A DNA stretch of 64,000 nt from Dehalococcoidia bacterium UBA2991 (lineage in GTDB: Bacteria; Chloroflexota; Dehalococcoidia; Tepidiformales; Tepidiformaceae): NCBI GenBank assembly GCA_002346645.1, contig DEAD01000012.1:53430-117429 (forward strand). Direction: 5' to 3'. The notes beneath the pieces were generated by a model. It was given only the letters and a program-made list of their open reading frames with translations. It searched no databases and had not been told where the DNA came from. The position numbers and the translations under genes were made by a program. Shown here piece by piece: positions 27,375 to 35,674 of the stretch (its first letter is position 1; every line of letters starts with the position of its first letter).

Positions 27375-27845
27375 ATGAGTCACCTAATTGACTTCGTGGT
27401 TGAGATCGAACCGGATAGCGTACCGCTCGTATTGCTTGAGGATTTGGCAAGACGGGTCATGAAGGGGGAAGGGGTAGCTGAAGGTCTGCTACTCACCATA
27501 CTTACGACCGACGACGAAACCCTTCAAGCGCTTAACAATCAATTCCTAGGGGTTGATGCGCCAACGGATGTACTCTCCTTCCCCGAGGTGACAGAAGTGC
27601 CTTTAGGAGAAGGCATAGCCCCCAGTCTTGGGGAAATTGCTATAAGCGTGCCCACAGCCATACGGCAAGCATCAGAACAAGGTCACCCACTTGAGGACGA
27701 GTTATCCCATTTACTGACACACGGCATCCTCCATCTCTGCGGATACGAGCACGAGAGAGGGGGCAAAGAGGCTGGTCGCATGCGAGCTAGAGAAGAACAC
27801 TACCTTGGCGAAATAACGGGACATGGGACCAGCGACCCCAAATGA
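27375..27845 (+). CDS. ybeY: endoribonuclease YbeY / rRNA maturation factor
   Basis: About 156 residues. The zinc-binding motif is complete in LLTHGILHLCGYEHERGGKEA, with the family signature APTDVLSFPE and LGEIAISV before it. YbeY is a single-strand endoribonuclease for 16S rRNA 3' maturation and ribosome quality control. The ATG at 27375 is preferred to an upstream start inside nuoN. It follows nuoN by seven bases, an unusual location but possibly only transcriptional read-through. Confidence 0.94.
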   Translation: MSHLIDFVVEIEPDSVPLVLLEDLARRVMKGEGVAEGLLLTILTTDDETLQALNNQFLGVDAPTDVLSFPEVTEVPLGEGIAPSLGEIAISVPTAIRQASEQGHPLEDELSHLLTHGILHLCGYEHERGGKEAGRMRAREEHYLGEITGHGTSDPK

Positions 27846-27872
27846 TTGCCGCTCATCTGAAGGAGGTAATTG

Positions 27873-28634
27873 ATGGCAACGCTTAACCGGAATGGAGTGA
27901 CTCTTCACTACGTAGATACGGGCAGTGGTTCCCCCATTTTTCTAACCCATGGTTTTGGGGCCAGCTCCCGCATGTGGCAGAGGCAAATCGATGCTTTTAG
28001 CGACCGCTATCGAGTAATTGCCTGGGACATGCGGGGCCATGGGGAAACGGATAGCCCCACCGACCTGGCGATGTACTCAGAGCCTGAGACTGTGGCCGAT
28101 ATGAATGCCATCCTGGATGCCTCCGGGGTTGATAAGGCTGTAATCGGTGGCCTTTCGCTGGGGGGTTACATGTCATTAGCGTTCAATTTAGTGCATCCCG
28201 AACGAACAAGAGCCCTCATGCTTTTTGATACAGGTCCAGGGTTCAATAATCCGCAGGGTCGCAAGGGTTGGAATCAATTTGCTATTCGCCGAGCAGAAGC
28301 GTTCGAAACGGATGGCCTTGCCGCTCTCGGTGGATCTCCGGAGGTCAAGGCAGCTGGGCACCGTTCAGCGGAAGGTTTAGCAAAGGCCGCGAGAGGCATG
28401 CTGACGCAGCGCGATGCTAGTGTGATTCAGTCGTTAACCTCGATCAATAAGCCCACCCTTGTTGTGACAGGAGCAGACGATCGAAACTTCCTGGCAGCGC
28501 ACAGCTATATGAGTGAGACCATTCCAGGAGCTATGCATTTCATGATCGATAATGCCGGTCATTCAGCTAATATTGACCAACCAGAAGCCTTCAATGTTGC
28601 TGTCGAAAAGTTCCTCAAGACGCTTCCCAGTTAA
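27873..28634 (+). CDS. alpha/beta-fold hydrolase
   Basis: A 253-residue alpha/beta hydrolase. The oxyanion loop THGFGASSRMW, the nucleophile elbow GGLSLGGYMSL (Ser), an acidic residue in VVTGADDRNF and the final histidine in DNAGHSANIDQP form a complete catalytic set. A perfect AGGAGG six bases before ATG at 27873 sets the start; the TTG one codon earlier is too close. The substrate is unknown; esterase, lactonase or C-C hydrolase are all possible. Its stop overlaps the convergent thiamine-diphosphate gene by four bases (TTAA). Confidence 0.9.
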   Translation: MATLNRNGVTLHYVDTGSGSPIFLTHGFGASSRMWQRQIDAFSDRYRVIAWDMRGHGETDSPTDLAMYSEPETVADMNAILDASGVDKAVIGGLSLGGYMSLAFNLVHPERTRALMLFDTGPGFNNPQGRKGWNQFAIRRAEAFETDGLAALGGSPEVKAAGHRSAEGLAKAARGMLTQRDASVIQSLTSINKPTLVVTGADDRNFLAAHSYMSETIPGAMHFMIDNAGHSANIDQPEAFNVAVEKFLKTLPS

Positions 28635-30262
28635 AATCGAGATTTCTTAGATTCGTAGTTTGAATGCACATCTATCAGGACAGTATGTCCTTCGCCATTG
28701 AGTTGGCGGGCTCTTTGAATAGCCGGGCCAAGCTCCTCCGGTAGAGTTACCCTGATGCCTGTAGCGCCTAGCCCTTCAGCTATCGCAGCGTAGTCCCCAG
28801 TCATATGTGATAGACCAAACTGTTGGCGGGCAGTTGGGAAACCACCTGGGTAGGTGGCCATGCCACCATTGTTCAGTAGGACAGTAGTAATAGGGAGACT
28901 AGCTCGCACGGAGGTCTCCAGGTCAAGGCCCGACATCCCAAAAGCTCCATCTCCCATAAAGTTCAAACAGAAGCGATCGGGGCGGGCCAGTTTTGCACCT
29001 ATCATCAGGGGAATGCCAAACCCGAGGTGAGTGGTTTTACCCCATCCTATGTAGCTGTGAGGCGAGGTAGCAGTGAAAAACGGAACCATTGAATCGCGCG
29101 GAGCCCCTGCATCGTGCGTGACGATAGAGTTCTCGTGATCAACGTTCTCGTTGATTTCATGGATAACGCGATAGGTATTGAGAGGCGACTCATTAGAGGT
29201 GAGCAGCGGGATCCATTCAGACATCCAAGTCACCTGCTTTTCGGCTAGACGGGCTGCGGCCTCTGATGTGTGCTCCTTTCTACCCGTCCGGTCCTTTGCC
29301 TCATCAAGGAGCGCCTTGAGGGTCAGCTGAGCATCACCGACAAGGGCAAGAGTGCAGGCCGTGTCTTTATTTACGTCCTCTACGGCATTGGTGTTATGAA
29401 TCACTGTCTTGCCAGCTGGAACGATCTGGGTGTAGCCGTTGTGTGTGAGGCTCGCACCTAGGGCTAGGACTGTATCGGATTCCTGAATCCAAGCATGGGC
29501 AGCCCCTGTGGTGGCTCTACTTCCTGCGCCAAGTGCGAGAGGGTGGCGCTCGTCGAAGGCTGATTTGCCTTCCATGGTAGTGAATACAGGAATGTCTAGA
29601 AACTCTGCAAACTCCTGAAGTTCCTTGGTTGCACCTGCCGTTAGTACACCTGAACCAGCCCAGATCATGGGCAACTTGGCAGAAAGCAGAGTCGTGATGG
29701 CTGCTTCGATATCGTCTTCTGATGGACGTTGCCGTGAAGAGGAGGGGCAATCGTATTGCTGGCTGTTCTCAGGCACATCTTTGGCACAGACATCCGAGGT
29801 TAATTCAACCACAACTGGCCCGCCTCTCCCGTTACGCAACGCATGGAAAGCACGTCGCATAGCAGGAACTATTTGTTCCGGTGTGTCGATTGCCTCGACT
29901 GACTTCACGATGCCACCGTAGTTCTCAACAGCCGAGAAGTTTGGACGGACTTGACGCTCTATTAGGGGGTAACCACCAGGTAAGACCAGAATAGGGACAT
30001 TGTCACCGAACGCTTGGGCGATACCGCCCATGGCATTCTCTGCGCCTGCAGCATTTTGGGTCGCTACCACTCCAAAGCGAGTGCCGTCGCTCACACGACT
30101 GTAGCCGTCTGCAGCCATTACCGCCCCTCGTTCATGCCTAAACATGATTGGACGAATGCCAAGCTTCGCCACTTCTTCGATCAAGGGATTGTTAGGGAAG
30201 CAGGTGAGCTCAGTGACCCCTTCATCTTGAAGGATTTGGGCAACCAGTTCGTTACCGTTCAT
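28631..30262 (-). CDS. thiamine-diphosphate enzyme, acetolactate synthase-like (paralogue)
   Basis: About 543 residues. The Pyr domain has FRHERGAVMAADGYSR (activating glutamate), and the PP domain has GDGAFGMSGLDLETS followed by LLNNGG. It shares long near-identical stretches with the gene at 9.5-11.1 kb (VPILVLPGGY, THDAGAPRDS, SYIGWGKTTHLG). The start is moved to the ATG at 30262, which has GGAGA ten bases upstream; the longer frame has no site. As with its paralogue the reaction is not known, and no regulatory subunit or dedicated partner gene is nearby. Confidence 0.85.
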   Translation of the reverse strand: MNGNELVAQILQDEGVTELTCFPNNPLIEEVAKLGIRPIMFRHERGAVMAADGYSRVSDGTRFGVVATQNAAGAENAMGGIAQAFGDNVPILVLPGGYPLIERQVRPNFSAVENYGGIVKSVEAIDTPEQIVPAMRRAFHALRNGRGGPVVVELTSDVCAKDVPENSQQYDCPSSSRQRPSEDDIEAAITTLLSAKLPMIWAGSGVLTAGATKELQEFAEFLDIPVFTTMEGKSAFDERHPLALGAGSRATTGAAHAWIQESDTVLALGASLTHNGYTQIVPAGKTVIHNTNAVEDVNKDTACTLALVGDAQLTLKALLDEAKDRTGRKEHTSEAAARLAEKQVTWMSEWIPLLTSNESPLNTYRVIHEINENVDHENSIVTHDAGAPRDSMVPFFTATSPHSYIGWGKTTHLGFGIPLMIGAKLARPDRFCLNFMGDGAFGMSGLDLETSVRASLPITTVLLNNGGMATYPGGFPTARQQFGLSHMTGDYAAIAEGLGATGIRVTLPEELGPAIQRARQLNGEGHTVLIDVHSNYESKKSRF

Positions 30263-30410
30263 GGCGTTTCTCCATGCGCGCACCGGTCCGTCGAGCGGGG
30301 TGCGTCCAGCACAAGTGATTTCAGCGCACAGTAGCGGGAGAGGCAAGGGCTGGAGGGTAGGGTTCTGTTACGATCCTTTTACAGTCACTATCTAAGATCG
30401 GAGGCAGCCC

Positions 30411-31181
30411 GTGCTAACTATCCTCTCGCCAGCCAAGGCCATGGATTTTTCAGCCCCTCCAATCAGCCTGGCTGTGACACAACCCACTCTTGTAGACGAT
30501 GCGGCTTTACTCATGAGGACCTGCAAAGCGCTTGAAGCTAAGGACCTAGAGAAACTCATGAAACTAAGTGACTCCCTAGCTCAGCTAAACCATGCACGCT
30601 TTCAAGACATGCGGCTTCCTCTCACACCCGATAACGCAAAGCCCTGCGTACTAGCCTTTAAGGGGGATGTCTACAAAGGCCTTGATGCCGCTAGTTTCAA
30701 GCCAGAGGATCTTACCTGGGCTCAGGAACGGTTGCGTATTCTCTCTGGGCTTTATGGACTCTTGCGCCCCTTGGATCTGATACAACCGTATCGATTGGAA
30801 ATGGGCACTAAGCTTGCCAACGAACGAGGAGCAAACCTCTATGAATTCTGGGGTGACCGCCTCGCGAACTCGCTTAACAATGAGGATATCGACCCCGAGG
30901 TACCCGTCCTTAATTTGGCTTCCCAGGAATATGCCAAGGCGGTGCCCCAGAGGGACCTACAGCGCCCGCTCCTTAGCGCTATTTTTAAAGAGGAACAGGA
31001 CGGGAAGCTAAAGACAATAGGCATATTTGCAAAGAGGGCGAGAGGCTTGATGGCCCGTTACCTTATCCGTAATCGCATTGATGAGTTTGATGCCCTGAAG
31101 GACTTTAATGATGAGGGTTATAACTATCAGCCAGCGCTTTCGAACGAAGAACAGCTAGTTTTTACTCGGTTGCAAGGCTAA
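30411..31181 (+). CDS. yaaA: peroxide stress protein YaaA (DUF328)
   Basis: A 256-residue YaaA/DUF328 protein. It begins LTILSPAKAMDFSAP, continues with LSGLYGLLRPLDLIQPYRLEMG, NLASQEYAKAV and the end KRARGLMARYLIRNR, all typical of the family. YaaA lowers free iron and protects DNA from peroxide in E. coli. It starts with GTG after CGGAGG. The last codons and stop lie within a perfect palindrome shared with the convergent gene. Confidence 0.95.
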   Translation: MLTILSPAKAMDFSAPPISLAVTQPTLVDDAALLMRTCKALEAKDLEKLMKLSDSLAQLNHARFQDMRLPLTPDNAKPCVLAFKGDVYKGLDAASFKPEDLTWAQERLRILSGLYGLLRPLDLIQPYRLEMGTKLANERGANLYEFWGDRLANSLNNEDIDPEVPVLNLASQEYAKAVPQRDLQRPLLSAIFKEEQDGKLKTIGIFAKRARGLMARYLIRNRIDEFDALKDFNDEGYNYQPALSNEEQLVFTRLQG

Positions 31182-31204
31182 GCGCCGAGCTAGCGCTTAG
31201 CCTT
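31174..31204. terminator. palindromic bidirectional terminator spanning two stop codons
   Basis: AAGGCTAAGCGC at 31174-31185 is a perfect 12-bp complement of GCGCTTAGCCTT at 31193-31204, with a 7-base loop. The yaaA stop (31179-31181) lies in the left arm and the stop of the convergent PEP-utilising gene (31197-31199) in the right arm. U-runs are weak on both sides, so it may act as a stabilising 3' hairpin as much as a terminator. Confidence 0.75.
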
Positions 31205-32990
31205 CCTCGATCGTTACGGTTCCAGTGGCGCCGTCAATGCTCAACATAGTCCCGTTGGAGATCAGCTCCGTTGCACCACGAATACCAGTTACAGCGGGAA
31301 TCCCATACTCCCGAGCCACTGTCGCTGCATGACTAAGGACCCCACCAGTTTCAACGACTACTCCGGCCGCTGGTAGAAAGATTGGAGTCCAGGGAGCGTC
31401 AGTAACGGGGGCAACAAGGATTTCTCCAGGTAGGACGGTTGTCTCAGCAGCTGCATCAGCGCTGAGAATTATCCTGGCACGACCACTAGCCCTGCCTGGG
31501 CTAACACCAATGCCTTGGAATAAGGTTTCGCCAGTTGCCTCAGCACCCTGACGAAACGAGGCTGCTACAGGACGCTGGAATAAGACTGGCAGCTCATAGT
31601 CCCCTAGAACTTCGTATTCGTGACGACGTTCGACGATGGCGTCCTGTAGCTCAGCTGCTGATAGACCCCTATTTAGGGCTTCAGGTAACTCAGCGAGCCG
31701 CAAAAACCAAATATCCTCAGCCTCATCAATTACACCGTCCTCAGTAAGGCGGCGCCCAATCTCCAAAATAGGAGGTCGGTAGGTTCGACAAAGTCGCGTC
31801 CAATTCGCCTTCGTTATCTCACGTCCACCGTTAAGAGTTTGGGCGAGTCCTAATAGCTCGCGGAATTCCCCTCGCTTTTCCTGAATAAGGGAATTCTCCA
31901 CCTGTTTTTCCAAAGCTATTCGCTTTGTTGCTGCTTGTTCTTCAAGCACGTGAGGATTGCGCTCTTCCCCTGCTGCCATATTTGCTTGGAGAGCACTGAG
32001 AATGAACTGGGGATTTTCGTTCCAGGTAAGACAAGAGGGATCGGTCTCCCGTTGCCCCCGGAACCCCATGTCAGCAATGAAAGCTATGAATTCCAGCGCA
32101 AACTCAGTCCACTCTCCCTCAGTTGGTTGCTCTACTCGGCTTTGAAACTTTTCCAGGGTGATGTTGGCGATTTCGCTAGCAAGTTTAGGGCGGTTAACTA
32201 CCAAGCGGCTCAGTTCCCAGATTGCTTTTAGTGGACGTGCACTTTCCACTCCAGTGAGGCCGCTTGTAAGGCCTGCTGTCCAATCAGCGGGGTGTCCGGG
32301 CGCTTGTTCATTGAGAAAGTTTTCGAGAAGGGTCGTCTGGAGTCCGCCACCTGTAGTGGCTAAATAGTGAGAAAAGAAAATATCCCCGATTTCGGATGTA
32401 GTTTTATTTAATGCTTCTATTAGGTCTGTGTCCTCCACTGCTGTCCAGTCTCTATTGAGGTAGGTTCGATAATGGTTAATAGCGCGTTCCGCGTCTTGAG
32501 CAAAAAGCTCGTTTGCACGACCCCATCGCTCCATTAGCTGTGCCCAGACCAACTCCGCACGGGATGTATCTTTAGCTACTTCTGCAGAGATCTCTTCCTC
32601 ATCTCCTTCAAAGAACTGTTTGAGAAAATCTGCACTTCCCCCCGTCTCGAATGTAGAGGTCAAAGCATTGACCATCCCAATATTGACGCAGAATTGACCG
32701 GCAACGATGGTCAGCATGGTTGGCCCTGGAGGTTCTGGAATAGGAACAAGATCTTGGATTTCCAGCTGTTTTGTAGCGTTGCTATGCCACGCGTAATTCC
32801 ATGCGTAAATTAGGTCGGCAGGAAGTGGCCTAGTTATTCCTGGCAGAACCTCTTCTGTATTACCTGTGGTGTAGTCGTTGTAGCGCTCGTCAATAGAGCA
32901 GTCCCAGCTGCAGATCGGGTCTTGGAGGTTCTTCACAAGGCTCTCCCATTTGCGGACCGTTGTTCCGCCCGCGGACTCTACCGGGAGCAA
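31197..32990 (-). CDS. PEP-utilising swivelling-domain protein lacking ATP-grasp half
   Basis: Up to 597 residues. The C-terminal phosphohistidine swivelling domain is clear: VSPGRASGRARIILS, then TGGVLSHAATVAREYGIPAV with the catalytic histidine. Residues 40-500 resemble the central domain of rifampin phosphotransferases and PEP-synthase-like proteins, starting with TEEVLPGITRPL. The N-terminal ATP-grasp domain that normally phosphorylates the histidine is absent, so a partner must exist elsewhere or the protein does something else. The first start is TTG; a GTG at 32936 with GGGAGAG just upstream is an alternative. It is divergent from an MFS exporter. Confidence 0.75.
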   Translation of the reverse strand: MLPVESAGGTTVRKWESLVKNLQDPICSWDCSIDERYNDYTTGNTEEVLPGITRPLPADLIYAWNYAWHSNATKQLEIQDLVPIPEPPGPTMLTIVAGQFCVNIGMVNALTSTFETGGSADFLKQFFEGDEEEISAEVAKDTSRAELVWAQLMERWGRANELFAQDAERAINHYRTYLNRDWTAVEDTDLIEALNKTTSEIGDIFFSHYLATTGGGLQTTLLENFLNEQAPGHPADWTAGLTSGLTGVESARPLKAIWELSRLVVNRPKLASEIANITLEKFQSRVEQPTEGEWTEFALEFIAFIADMGFRGQRETDPSCLTWNENPQFILSALQANMAAGEERNPHVLEEQAATKRIALEKQVENSLIQEKRGEFRELLGLAQTLNGGREITKANWTRLCRTYRPPILEIGRRLTEDGVIDEAEDIWFLRLAELPEALNRGLSAAELQDAIVERRHEYEVLGDYELPVLFQRPVAASFRQGAEATGETLFQGIGVSPGRASGRARIILSADAAAETTVLPGEILVAPVTDAPWTPIFLPAAGVVVETGGVLSHAATVAREYGIPAVTGIRGATELISNGTMLSIDGATGTVTIEEG

Positions 32991-33060
32991 ATGTTAGGGG
33001 CTGAACGCCAGAGACTGCTAGGATGCGCTTGGCGCATCAGCGGCCCGGGCGAGGTAGTAA

Positions 33061-34710
33061 TTGGCTGGATCTGTTTCATCCGAGCCTGCGCTGGGTGCCC
33101 TCTTAAGCGAACGCGAAAAGATGTTGCTACTTTTCTCTCTCTCTCTCTGCATGTTTCTTAGCTCTCTTGACGGCTCAATCCTCTCTACCGCTTTACCTAC
33201 AATCTTGTCCGACCTAGGTGGGTTTCAGTTACTTTCCTGGGTTTTCACTCTATATCTGCTGACCTCGACAGTAGCTGTGCCCATCGTAGGAAAGCTCTCA
33301 GATATGTTTGGGAGGCGTCCCTTCGTAATAGCTGGGGTGATCATCTTCCTTGTGGGATCTCTGGGCTGTGGCTTGGCACCGTCCATGCTCAGCCTAATCA
33401 TTGCCCGAGGCATTCAGGGGATTGGTGGAGGCATAGTGCTGGCCTGTGTGCTGGTAGTGATGGCTGACATGTACACCCCAATCGAACGCGCTAAGTATGT
33501 CGGCTATATCTTGGCAATCATTACGGCGGGGACCCTATTGGGGCCTATCGTGGGAGGCATACTTACCGACGGACCCGGTTGGCGCTGGTGTTTCTTCATC
33601 AATCTGCCAATTGGTGCGATTTCACTTGCGTTCATTTGGTCCACTCTGCCAAACACCAAGCAGGGAGGACGCATAGCCGACATCGATTTTATCGGGGCTA
33701 CTCTACTGACGGTGGCAACGGTTGCTGGCCTACTCGCAATAGCGTGGGCTTACGAGTCCTATGGTTGGCAATCTGCAATCACTTTAGGTTTGCTCCTCAC
33801 AGCAGTAGTGCTGCTTGCCCTCTTCGTAGTGCAAGAGCGGCGGCATCCCAATGCAGTAATCCCCATGTCACTGTTCAGGAATCGGATGTACGTGCTAACT
33901 GGCTTTATAGCCCTACTTTCCAGTGCGGTGCTGTTCTCGGCGGTTCAATTTCTGCCAACGTTCATCCAAACGTCTTTGGGAGCATCTGCCAAGGTCTCTG
34001 GCATCATCTTCACGCCCCAAGCGATTGGAATGGTGGTGATGAGCTTCATCGGAGGGAGGGCGGTCGCACGGACAGGCCGCTTTAAGTACCAAATCGTAAT
34101 AGGGTCGGCGCTCTCAGGTTTAGCAGCTTTTCTATTGCAAATGATGGGAGTGGGTGACCCCCGCTGGCACGTTGCTGTCTACATGGTGATTTTTGGTATG
34201 GGCTCAGGGTTGGTAACGCCTCTAATCAATGTGATTGTGCAGGCATGTGTGGAGCAAGAGATGACAGGAGTAGCAACTAGCAGCCAGATGTATTTCCGGC
34301 AAATAGCACAGGTACTGGGAGTGGCTCTTTTTGGAGTGTTATTTACCACTTCGTATAGCTCGGCCTTTAGTGAGAACCTTGACGAAAACGTTCGTACCGT
34401 CATGCCCGCGGCTGTCTACGAAACCTTGGAAGACGACGCCACCTTAGTGCTAGATCCTCAACGGTTAGCTCGAACACAGGAGGAATTTATAGCGGCTGGG
34501 GGCTCAGTTGCATTATTCGAACGAGCACTGGGAACTCAAAGGGAAGCAGTAGCCTTTGCGAACCAGCGCCTGTTTCTTCTGTCCGGAATTGGCGGAGTAA
34601 TTCTGGTTGTCCTTTCCCTGGCCCTTACGGAGATCCCCCTACGCGGCCGTTCCCCTACACCCTCCACGGCAGATAATGAACAGGCAGAGGGCGTCTCTGC
34701 ATCCCGTTAG
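33061..34710 (+). CDS. MFS drug exporter, DHA2 (14-helix) type
   Basis: A 549-residue major facilitator of the EmrB/DHA2 group. Motif A is GKLSDMFGRRPF and motif C-like LLGPIVGGILTD is followed by GWRWCFFINLPIG, characteristic of 14-helix exporters. The first helix has FLSSLDGSILSTALP. A TTG start with GAGGTAG six bases upstream is used; an ATG at 33121 would cut the first helix close to its start. The substrate is unknown. It is divergent from a rifampin-phosphotransferase-like gene, which hints at a resistance pair but does not prove it. Confidence 0.88.
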   Translation: MAGSVSSEPALGALLSEREKMLLLFSLSLCMFLSSLDGSILSTALPTILSDLGGFQLLSWVFTLYLLTSTVAVPIVGKLSDMFGRRPFVIAGVIIFLVGSLGCGLAPSMLSLIIARGIQGIGGGIVLACVLVVMADMYTPIERAKYVGYILAIITAGTLLGPIVGGILTDGPGWRWCFFINLPIGAISLAFIWSTLPNTKQGGRIADIDFIGATLLTVATVAGLLAIAWAYESYGWQSAITLGLLLTAVVLLALFVVQERRHPNAVIPMSLFRNRMYVLTGFIALLSSAVLFSAVQFLPTFIQTSLGASAKVSGIIFTPQAIGMVVMSFIGGRAVARTGRFKYQIVIGSALSGLAAFLLQMMGVGDPRWHVAVYMVIFGMGSGLVTPLINVIVQACVEQEMTGVATSSQMYFRQIAQVLGVALFGVLFTTSYSSAFSENLDENVRTVMPAAVYETLEDDATLVLDPQRLARTQEEFIAAGGSVALFERALGTQREAVAFANQRLFLLSGIGGVILVVLSLALTEIPLRGRSPTPSTADNEQAEGVSASR

Positions 34711-34771
34711 GGTCAGTATCAGTGGGTTTTCGATAGACTCAGGATATATTTCCCCAAAGGAGCTAATCACC

Positions 34772-35659
34772 ATGGAGTTCTGCCCTAACTTCATCAGCGT
34801 GGATGAGGACCCAGCGCAGTGGGCCCGTGACCGGGAAGCGGAAGGCTACCCCATCATTTCGGTGGCAGACCATATCTCCTCCCCTCAACCCCATCCACAT
34901 GTATGGGTTACTGCAACAACATTTGCACTGGCAACTGAGCACATCCGAGTAATGATCGCCTTTGGAAACAATCTGGTTCGTTCGCCGGTTGAGTTTGCCC
35001 AAGCAGCCCTAGCACTGCATCGCGTAAGCGGAGGTCGTTGCGAGGCAGGACTTGGAGCAGGCTGGGCAGAAAATGAAATTACCGGCATGGGCTGGGAGTT
35101 TCCTTCAGCCCGGGACAGAGTAGGTCGATATATTGAAGCACTTCAGATCGTACGAAAGCTTTTGCACACAGGATCCTGCAACTTCAAGGGTAATTATTAC
35201 GACATAGATATTCCTTTGATTGGGCCACTTACAACACCTCCTCCCTTGCTGATGGCGTCCTCTGCAGGCCCGCGAACACTTCGAGAGTCAGCCCCGCATG
35301 TAGATCGCCTGGAGTTAATGGGTTTTCCAGTAAGCGACGTCGGCGACCCATCTCAATTTGCTGGACGAGTAGCCTCCTTCAGTGAAGATGACTTGGTGGC
35401 ACGGGTAGCTATGGCGCGAGAAGTCGCACCTGATATGCCGCTAGGTTTTCTCGCGCTCGTGGGGGCAGGTCCCGATCCTGCATTGCGAGAGCAGGGCAAG
35501 GCCATGGGGGATCGTATCTTCGGAGGCTTCCTAGGCGAGCCGGAGCGGGTCGCTACTAATTTACAGAGGCTAGGGGAGCTAGGGATTGATCGCGTACAGA
35601 TCGCACCTTCTACTCCGGACACGCTCTCTTTACTGGCGCCTTATCTGAACAAAAGCTAA
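34772..35659 (+). CDS. LLM-class F420-dependent oxidoreductase
   Basis: About 295 residues of the luciferase-like monooxygenase superfamily. It has ADHISSPQPHPHVWVTATTFALAT, then NNLVRSPVEFAQAALALHRVS and RCEAGLGAGWAENEITGMGW, the pattern of F420-dependent members. The F420 or FMN preference cannot be settled by eye. AAAGGAG nine bases before the ATG at 34772 sets the start; the longer frame overlaps the MFS gene by 100 bases and is rejected. It ends in a hairpin shared with the convergent Rieske gene. Confidence 0.88.
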   Translation: MEFCPNFISVDEDPAQWARDREAEGYPIISVADHISSPQPHPHVWVTATTFALATEHIRVMIAFGNNLVRSPVEFAQAALALHRVSGGRCEAGLGAGWAENEITGMGWEFPSARDRVGRYIEALQIVRKLLHTGSCNFKGNYYDIDIPLIGPLTTPPPLLMASSAGPRTLRESAPHVDRLELMGFPVSDVGDPSQFAGRVASFSEDDLVARVAMAREVAPDMPLGFLALVGAGPDPALREQGKAMGDRIFGGFLGEPERVATNLQRLGELGIDRVQIAPSTPDTLSLLAPYLNKS

Positions 35660-35674
35660 CTGGTATAGAGCTTT
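35652..35674. terminator. small inverted repeat across two convergent stops
   Basis: AAAGCT at 35652-35657 pairs with AGCTTT at 35669-35674 around an 11-base loop. The stop of the LLM gene (35657-35659) and of the Rieske gene (35673-35675) touch the two arms, the same layout as the stronger palindrome at 31.2 kb. Confidence 0.4.

Noticed and set aside
34607..34771. Extended N-terminus of the F420-type oxidoreductase
   Set aside because: It overlaps the MFS gene by about 100 bases and has no ribosome-binding site, while AAAGGAG precedes the ATG at 34772.
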